In this document: piece by piece, positions 56,589 through 64,000 of the stretch
Numbering within the stretch: the first letter of the stretch is position 1
How the letters are laid out: each line of letters starts with the position of its first letter
Assembly: GCA_905178155.1 (NCBI GenBank)
Contig: CAJINV010000001.1
Location: 7,609,506 to 7,673,505, forward strand
DNA from: Amoebophrya sp. A120
Lineage: Eukaryota; Sar; Dinophyceae; Syndiniales; Amoebophryaceae
Direction: 5' to 3'
DNA: 64,000 bases
Made by a program: the position numbers and the translations under genes
The notes under the pieces: model-generated
Told to the model about the DNA's origin: nothing
The model's database searches: none
The model's input: only the letters and a program-made list of their open reading frames with translations

Positions 56589-59393
56589 ATGAAGCGCCCA
56601 CCGCCACACTCACGGCCGCCGCGAGTGCGGCGGCAGCCGCAGGACCCGAATCCAGACGACTTCTGTATCTTTTGCTGTCCCGCGTCACCAGGGCGCCCAG
56701 GACCCCAGCGCAGCAGCGGGTCGAAAGAAACTTCTGCGTCCTCTGCGTGCGGCTGCTCTGCGCCAAGTTTCTTCTGCGCCTGTGCCTCAACGGTAATGCT
56801 GCTGCAGGATCATTTCCTAGGCTCTCGTTCCGGAGCGGGCGGCCACTTGCTACACACTCAAGCCATGGCGCACGCCCAGCCAGTGCGCGATTCCGAACAA
56901 GATAGACGAAAGTCAACATCCAGCACGGCGCTCGCCGCGCCGACGGAGACGTTATTTACAGGATCGAAAGAGGAAGTAGACGATGGGAACAAGATCGTCC
57001 CAGCCGAGAAAAAGCGGGACCCGAGCAGGGACCCAGCAAAACCGACCGAGCCAGACGAGGGAAGAAGCCATAAGGAGCAAGCGAACGCCCACAAGGGAGC
57101 GGTGAACGAGCACCAGAATAAAGGGCGAACTTTTATAGAGCATGAAGAAGGGGGCACCACGACCTACGAAAAGCGAGGCACTTTGCGTCACGCCACGGAA
57201 CAAAATGCGGTAAAGCCGCTCTCTTCAGCACCGGTGGACAGTACTAGAGGCTCGTCACGCGCAGGAGAAGCCACGAAGAAGATCATGAGGACCGCGGAAC
57301 GACAAGGAGAGCCATTGTAATCAAAAACGATACTACCTTTGGCGTTAAAGTGCAGCGAGCTATCGAAAGTAGCTTCAACCGATATCTCGTAGAGTCGGGA
57401 CGGAGCTTCGATGTGATAGAGGTGTCAACCTTTACAGGTGGCGAGGATGGTGTCTCTTCAGCTGCGTCAAATGCAACCGAGGACGCTGATAGCGGCGGCG
57501 CGAGGCTATCCTCTTCCCTGATACGGAAAGAGGAAGGTGGTCATGCTATCAACACGAATAAACGAGTGCAACAAGAAGGAGCACACACGAACTCCCTGGG
57601 TTCGCAGGTACGTAACCACAAACAAATGACGGCGCTTCATCTGGATTTGACAGAACAACAGCAGCAGCAACTTCGCAACACGCAAAGAATTGAACAGGCC
57701 ATGGATGGTACCACTACAGCAATTGACCGCCTGTCAGTATTGGGCGGAAAAGTCGCGTCCGCAGACGAGGAGGGCGGGAACCCCTTCAACTTTTCCGCGT
57801 ACTTCCTCGGCGCCATGCCGACGGCTGGCACCGAGGCAGCCAACAAGTTCCAGAATAACACAGAGCTGGATGAGATCATCACGAAGGCCATACAGAGGCA
57901 CATTCTGAAGAAGTACCATAACGCGACCAAGAATACGACGACCTTGCGCTTGGACGGAATTTCCGTCCAACTGCGGCGCGAAGTTACTTTTCTCGGTATC
58001 GCGGATGCCAAGGCCGCTGCTGGTGACGCGGATTCGCCGGCAGCGTCCTCGCTCCTTTTCGTCCAAGACCGGGAGCATCAGCAACAATTGGGCGCGCTGA
58101 TGAGCGCAGAGCTTCGACAAGGAACTTGACCTGGAGATGGCAACTTTTTTGGCCGCAGCCCGCAGGTCCAAGCTGCACCTGTCACCAACGTTCCAGCTGT
58201 TTCACGCCCGGAAGATGGAGAAAATCCTCATCGCCAAGCAGCGCAGGCGATTTGCCGAGGAAAACCGGAAAAGAGAGGCATGGCGGCGCGCCCTGGTGGT
58301 GGAAAGCATGCGGAAGATGAAGAAGAAACAGCAGCTTCCGTCGGCGGGGGAGAATAACAATAAAGGTCTTCAAAAATATGCTGCGAAGACAGGGACTGGG
58401 GCGCAAGGGGGTGACCGAGCAGTTTCATCCGGCGTAGAAGCAAGTGCGGAGACAAAACCAACAGAAAAATTGATCACGCCGCGTTTCTCGTTCTTGGCCC
58501 TCCTCGAAAGACGCAGCCAGACCCCACTGAAAAAGGAAGCAGCAGAAAAAAACGCAACAAAAAGCGGCCCGCCGTTCACTCTTTGGTGCGACTTGCAGCC
58601 CTTCGCGCTGGAGGAAATCGACAGCTGGATCAATCTATCAAATGTAAAAATGTCTGGGTCTGGAACAATGCAACTTGTGATGCTAAATCTGAAGCATGCA
58701 AAAATCTGTGTTGCATGATTACCAAAAGTCGTCCAGTTTTGACCAAGTCGGGAGTCAGTTTCTCACGCAGGATAGGCATGAGAAAGATCGCGCAAAATCT
58801 GTCATGCTAGGGCCTGCATTCCAGACCTCATGGGTCATTAAAAAGCTGCACGACAAATCGCGCATTCTTCCAGACCCAGACATTTTTACATTTGATACAA
58901 TCCGTGTCTTGTGTTATTTGAGTACCCTGGTAGTATCGGGTTTGTGGGTCTCATCATTTCTTTCGTTATCACTTGTCTGATCGTCTGCCGCCACTACCTT
59001 TTGTGCAGACAGCGCAAGCGCCCCGTGGACCCAGCTCTGGCTCTGCTGGAGGGCGTCGGACATGAAGACGCGCTTCTGGCGGGAGAATCGGCCGCTGCTG
59101 ACCCCGCGGGTGCGCTGAAAAAGAAGCAGAAGAAGAGCAAGAAAATGGAAAAGGAAAAGGCGGAGTCGAAAGTTGCGGGCATGAAATTGGGCATGATCAC
59201 GGGAGGTGGGTCGTACACTGTGCAGCGTTCTCCAGCACTGCCCGGCGGGGGCGGAAGGCAGCCCGCAAACAAGGCACTCTCCGCAGCAGCTAGCGGTGCC
59301 TTTGCAGGGGCAAGTGCGGGTTTTGGCGCAGCTGTATCCGGCTCTGCTGCGTTTGGAGCGCCGAAAGCTACCCGTGGCTTCGGAAAGTACTAG
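56589..59393 (+). CDS. Single-span membrane protein of unknown function
   Basis: Four exons: 56589-57209, 57290-58022, 58105-58635, 58903-59393; 791 residues. Introns 1 and 2 are about 80 bp, GT-AG, both with an ATGAG acceptor; the third is a family A element. The long first part is Ser/Lys/Glu-rich; residues about 230-480 are better ordered (VKVQRAIESSFNRYLVESGR, LDGISVQLRREVTFLGIADA, DLEMATFLAAARRS) and contain N-glycosylation sequons. A single span (GSIGFVGLIISFVITCLIVC) near residue 640 is followed by a Lys-rich (KKKQKKSKKMEKEK) and Gly/Ala-rich cytosolic tail. No signal peptide is obvious at 56589, so the first exon or start may be wrong. Family not recognised. Confidence 0.6.
58636..58897. 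mobile_element. Introner-like element, family A
   Basis: 262 bp, ends TATCAAATGTAAAAATGTCT and ...TTTTTACATTTGATA, duplication CAATC (58631-58635, 58898-58902). Nearly identical to 18324-18585 throughout, same orientation. Removal joins SWIN to PCLVLFEY in frame. No GT or AG is available at the ends. Confidence 0.92.
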
Positions 59394-61814
59394 AGCTGAG
59401 ATTCTGTAGAATTCTTTTGGTCTTAACGTCAAAGAACTAATTCTCGCCGTCACCATTGCTATTCGCCGTCTTATGCTCCATATGTAGTTTAAGTTTTTTT
59501 TTTTCCGATATGTCGTGCCTTGGCTGTGAATTTAATATTAGTTCGTTATGATGTTTCGGTGTGCTTTTTGGTAGTTTTCGTTTTTCGCTATTTTTTCTTT
59601 GTTCTCGCCCAGAAGTTGGCGCTGAGCGTTTCTGCTTGATTTCAATCTACAAAGGTTTTCTGTCAAGAAGCACTGATTACAACTACAAGTTTCGTCAATC
59701 GAAGTACTGAATATTTCGTTGTCTTGTGTCTGATGAGATGTCATGGCACGACTGGCTCCCTCTGTAATTGCAATTGCTCGAGCGCTAAACGAAGAGCTGG
59801 CTTAGCGATCCCAACTGCACAGGTACCATATGGCGTAGCCGTCGCTCCTATTTTTTTAAGTACTACTCTGCTTCACACATAGTTGGAACTGGACGTTTAG
59901 TTTCGTGAGTTTGCTTTCTATTTATTTCGCTTGGTTGCCGCGCTTCGTCGCCACTGCACTGTAACTTTTATTTTCTCTGGTGGCCCGAAGATTGCGTGAT
60001 GCCCTCAAAGCTGTCGATCAAAATGAAATAATTTGAAGTGGTGTACGTTGCCAAGACTGACCACACAGCTGCCCTCACGGGCGCCACGTCTTCGCGCAGT
60101 TCCTGCGAGTTCTACCTAGGTGATAAAAACTATGAGTCAGAAAACGTCAGTCTTTCTGGTAGTTCGATTCGTTGCATCGTCGTGCGGGCTACTCGTTGAT
60201 ATTCGGTTTAATGAAATGTCAATGTGCTCTCCTAGTCCTATCGTTAAATCGTGAGGTCCCGGTTTTGCCGCGGCCGTCAACAGTTCTCAGGCAATCGATC
60301 CAGCAGTATCCTACTGTCTCAGTCGTTTCTGGTCTATCGTTGTTTCAGAGAAACTTCGGTTGCATCGGCATTTCATATGTTGGGCCGCATCGCTGATGCC
60401 AGGGTCGTAACGTTAGTGTCTGACCCGACATGATGATTTTCAAACTTCTCAGTCTCGTCGTACGCAAAAATCGTAGTACCTGTTGGTCTCCTAGTACTTG
60501 CACACTATTGGAGTTGGCCTTAAGATTCTTGCGGTCGCGCTCGGCTAGCTGGCCGAGCTGTGCTGATCAGGTGTGGCGGGTAGTTCCCGACTGGTTGGCA
60601 CTTTTTGTGGGGCAACTTGCCGGGGTAGCGCTCGGCCTCGGCTTTTGTATCATGAGGTCGCCGAAAGTGCTTCCTCGCCCACCCCCCGGGGAGGGGGTCC
60701 TTGGCCTGTGGCGCTGGGTACGGGTGTCCACTACATGATGACGATGATGATTCGCGTTTTCCCTTATAGTCTGCGCATCACAGGTTTTCTTTGCCATTTC
60801 GAGCAACTTTGTGATGCAGAAACTCCAGCAAATGCGTAACTGTAGCACTTTTTTCCTGTGTTATGAAGCCTGGGCTGACTGAGGGCTTCGGCTTTCTCTC
60901 TCCCAGGCAACTTCCCGTGGGTGCTAGGCTGTTCAGAGCTAAAAAGGGTGGCGCTTCGTCAAGCTACGGCGGTGGTCAGGTGAGACACAGACCATCAGCT
61001 ACTTGCAAGCAGGAACATAAAAAAGTAGTACGCTAAACAGTTACTCGCTCGCCTAAAGAAGCAAGCACCCGACTGATTTTGATGTGCTATTGGAGGACGT
61101 AGAAGTTGGTTACCCTACTAACTTCTCGCTACGAAAGTAAGCGACAAGAAATGTTGACGCGAGTAACGAAATGGTTGAAGATTGATGTGTTCGCGGGGGG
61201 GTGAGTTGCCGTTCTCGTGGCGCTAGTAGTGGGAAGGGTCCTTGATCATGCACAAAAACTTCCTCTTCTTCGGAACTGCTCTGCCCCTGCCACTATATTT
61301 GTATTTGTGGAGCCTTTCCTATTCCTCCCAGTCCCATGTTGCATTGCGACGGTGATTCGTTGTGCGACGACCTCTCTGCGCGCTTTGCTTAGCGCCTTTT
61401 TGTTGATTTGCAGAACCTTGAAAGCACTTTTAGGCTCTGACTCGGCAGTAGCATTATTTACTATTTCCGGCTTTCGTAGACCTTTGTAGCCTTCACGCAC
61501 AACCAATTCCTTCATGTCGAGACGGCGCGCGCGCGGACGCGAACGTCAGCCGGTCGCGCGTCGGCGCGCCCGCGTCGGCACAGCGTCGGGCGCCGCGCGC
61601 GACTTACACAGGTGCACGCACAACAATGACCAGTTTTTTTTTCATTTTTTTGGGGTGCCCGGGAGTCTCTTCTTCCCACGTACACGCTGAGTATAAATAT
61701 GCGAATTCGCCCGTCGGGGGCCCTTCTCGGAGCACGCAATAAAAGCAGTTTAGTACTTTTTACGAATTTATTCAATAAAATTAATGATATAGATTTTGCT
61801 TTTGTGGAAGAATT
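59394..61814. other. Long intergenic stretch, no gene seen
   Basis: About 2.4 kb. T-rich to 60000, with a GC-rich pocket at 60540-60730 and an alternating GCGCGC pocket at 61520-61600. Frames are short (at most 203 codons, minus strand 61512-62123, overlapping the next gene and Arg-rich). No RNA gene could be recognised by eye. Confidence 0.5.
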
Positions 61815-64000
61815 ATGCGACGCGGTTTTCTTCTGGTCTCTCTGCTCGTGTGCGTACAGCGGGGTATATTTGGACTGCAGCCCGAATCGTTGATGAACGA
61901 ACAATCCATCGACGACTCTTCCAATAAATTGGCAACAAACACCAGCATCAACGTTAGTACGGTTTCGACAGCTCCTCGTCCTCTCCGAGGACGAGAGATA
62001 TCGGCGAGCATCGATATTCGCGATCCCCTCTACCAGGAGCGCTACCTGAACAAGACCCCCTCTACCGCAGAGCTCATTTCTTCCGATGGAGAGACGGAAC
62101 CGATTTCGTTCAAGCAGCAGCACGGAGCCGGGCTCCTCGCTGGCGCGTCGACGACTCGTTTCGGCTCGGGAAACGATATCGCAGAGGTATCGACGAGTGA
62201 GTATCTGGATCTAGCCACTCCTGTCCGTGTCTCGTCTACCAATGAAGGCAGATTGTTTACCGCATTGACTGGATGCGACGCCCACGAGCAAGAGAAAACG
62301 TGGCCGAAACGCAATAGTGATGGAAGCGTATCGGAGTGGAAATCCTGTCAGACGACGTGCCTCAAGGGGGGATCAGCATCCGCGCTGTACGATAAGGATC
62401 CGAGCTGGAAGCTTTACTTCCAAGACGAGCCGGCCGAGTTCGAGCGGCCAACGTTCTGGCAAGCGTCGCCCAATGGTGACGACCAACACCCCACGGTGCA
62501 GTTTCACTTCAAGCAGGAGACATTCATCTCACGAGTGGTCGTGCATCCAGTGGCGGTCGGGGAGCATTCCGATAGTTGGTGTACTCACCGTGTCTGGCGA
62601 GCGCTCTATCTCGGCCATGACCAGGTGCCCGACGGTGCGTCCACCTGGCATCGCACCGGCGTGCCAGACAAGCGAGCACAGCTCAACATCGGCATGGTGC
62701 CCGGAGCGGACGCATGCACGCAAGATACGCTGAACGCGAAAACCGCAAACACGCAAGTTTACTGCACGAAGGTACCCGTGGCCAATTTATTAAATGCTCA
62801 CTATCTACTTCGAACGGCTGGCGAGCCTGTGAGTCCAGGCAGAGAGAAGAGAAGGGTAGGCAATTTGATAGGTATGCGAGGGCCGGGCTCCTCATCCTCA
62901 ATGCCCTACTGATATGCATTTGCTTGGCGAAAAATTGGGCAAGCGCCCCGCCTCGGCTAAACGCCGCCCGACTCGATCGCGCGATCGAAATTTTCCCCAC
63001 CCTCCCGCCCTGGAGTGGTATCAGGATCGTGCATATTCGCTGGCAGGCTTTGCCTACCCTCTTCCCCATTGAAGGAATATGAAATAAGCAGCTAGCAATA
63101 CATGGTATAGGAGCGTCAGTTTCTGCATCAGTCTCTTCAGCGCCAGCTCGTTCTCACTCTCTAGCGAATCAGTTTTCCCTTTCGTACTGCACAAAGGTCC
63201 CGAGGGGAGGGAGCAACGACCGCACCTGCTACACAGACGAGTTCGGGTTCTCGGACAAGGCCAGGAATACAGGGGAGCCGCGCGTAACGGGATGGTATCG
63301 CCGACTGGCGGTGGGCCCTGAGTATATCAATGTGCGACGCATGAGGTTTGAGTGTGACCCGGTGAGCGTCCACGGAAGGTCGCTCGTGATTGAGTGGCCT
63401 TGGTGGGGGCATCTTCCGTATTTCTTTGCTCTGCGCCACGTCGAGATCCACGGCTACACCACAACCAGCACCACCACAGCCTGTCCGCTCCGGGCGGGTG
63501 CGGCGGTCGCGGTGCGTCGGGTTCTCAGGAAGGGAAACAACGCAACTGATGCGCTTTGCCGAATCGCGGCGGGCCCCGGGGTGAGCGAGACAGCCAGCGT
63601 CCGCTGTTGCCCTGACATTTCGCCGCAACAGATGATTACCATGACCAACTATCTCTGGGGAGCCAGCTGTGACGTGACGACAAACCTCGCGTACTGCGCG
63701 GCGGCGGACTTTTGCGGAGAGGCGCGGGTCCTGATGGAGGACGGCAGTCCCGAAATCAGCTCGCGTTTGTGCGCAACCTCCAGCGAGCTGCAGAGGCAAG
63801 AGGGTACGGGATGCGCGCTCGATTGGGAGTATCTGTGGACGAGAGAGGAATGCTTCCTGTGCACGTGCGAAAACGGAGTCGCGGCGCCCTCCATGGCAGC
63901 CGGGTGTCCGGCGAGCGGTGGAAACGTCTGCCTGGAGTGCGAAAACGGGTACACCCTCAAAGGAAACGAGTGCGCGCTCAAGGAATGTACCTGCCCCCAC
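61815..64000 (+). CDS. Secreted Cys-rich protein with discoidin-like region, 3' partial
   Basis: Two exons visible: 61815-62771 and 63197-64000, the second open at the window edge; at least 587 residues. A signal peptide (RRGFLLVSLLVCVQRGIFGL) is clear. Residues about 180-310 resemble a discoidin-type beta-sandwich (WKLYFQDEPAEFERPTFWQA, PTVQFHFKQETFISRVVVHP). After the intron, cysteines become frequent (YCAAADFCGEA, CFLCTCENG, CLECENGYTLKGNEC), like EGF or growth-factor-receptor Cys-rich modules. The frame joins as TQVYCTKV-PRGGSND. An extracellular adhesion or surface-coat role is inferred. The intron is framed by a 14-nt imperfect direct repeat. Confidence 0.75.
62760..63198. repeat. Direct repeat spanning an intron's two boundaries
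   Basis: TACTGCACGAAGGT at 62760-62773 and TACTGCACAAAGGT at 63185-63198 differ by one base. The GT donor and AG acceptor lie at equivalent places in the two copies, so the repeat flanks a 425-bp intron. No inverted arms were found inside it. Confidence 0.7.

Noticed and set aside
60540-60760. GC-rich pocket considered as a structured RNA (SRP, RNase P or snRNA)
   Set aside because: No diagnostic sequence motif or convincing long pairing could be recognised by eye.
63161-64000. 279-codon minus frame at the right edge
   Set aside because: The plus frame joins in phase to a signal-peptide exon and has EGF-like cysteine spacing; the minus frame is its shadow.

Overview
The window looks like nuclear DNA of an alveolate, most likely a syndinian (Amoebophrya-type) dinoflagellate. 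This is inference. The grounds are intron-rich eukaryotic genes all on one strand, a nuclear-encoded C-terminal half of cytochrome oxidase subunit 2 (a split known from apicomplexans and dinoflagellates), and many intron-like insertions with terminal inverted repeats, 5-bp target-site duplications and mostly non-GT-AG ends. Such 'introner' insertions with non-canonical splice sites have been reported from Amoebophrya. No rRNA, tRNA, spliced-leader gene, CRISPR array or bacterial-style operon was seen.

Layout (all genes on +): an unknown protein entering from the left edge (1-2454); SKP1 (3345-4723); a discoidin-like plus EF-hand protein (5712-8085); a large unknown secreted protein (9005-13472); a hairpin-rich spacer, then an O-fucosyltransferase-like protein (to 16350); a GT34 galactosyltransferase-like enzyme (16787-20181); a small EGF-domain membrane protein (21680-22276); a GH27 alpha-galactosidase/alpha-N-acetylgalactosaminidase (22763-25089); cox2b (25547-26572); an unknown protein (27048-28292); a GC-rich gene-poor stretch (28293-30773); three unknown proteins (30774-36173); a six-span NicO/UreH-like membrane protein with a His-rich loop (36675-40210); an 1858-residue Ser/Pro-rich protein (41642-47372); a 2-oxoglutarate/Fe(II) oxygenase-like protein with a possible second exon (48297-51113); an AAAP amino-acid permease (52335-55478); a single-span membrane protein (56589-59393); and a secreted Cys-rich protein running off the right edge (61815-64000).

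The main discovery is a set of 15 short (143-321 bp) elements inside the coding regions of seven genes. Each is framed by TAT...ATA-like ends, terminal inverted repeats and a 4-6 bp duplication of coding sequence. Removing the element plus one copy of the duplication restores the reading frame every time, yet only one of the 15 can be removed as a frame-preserving GT-AG intron. At least six inverted-repeat families are present. They share internal short motifs, occur in both orientations, include near-identical copies 40 kb apart, and ten of the 15 sit as five tandem pairs only 48-66 bp apart. Exon models below were assembled by hand from frame and phase consistency and need transcript support.

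Functional theme: the left 25 kb is enriched for secretory-pathway and glycan genes (O-fucosyltransferase-like, GT34, GH27, discoidin-like and EGF proteins). The right part holds membrane transport and large low-complexity proteins.
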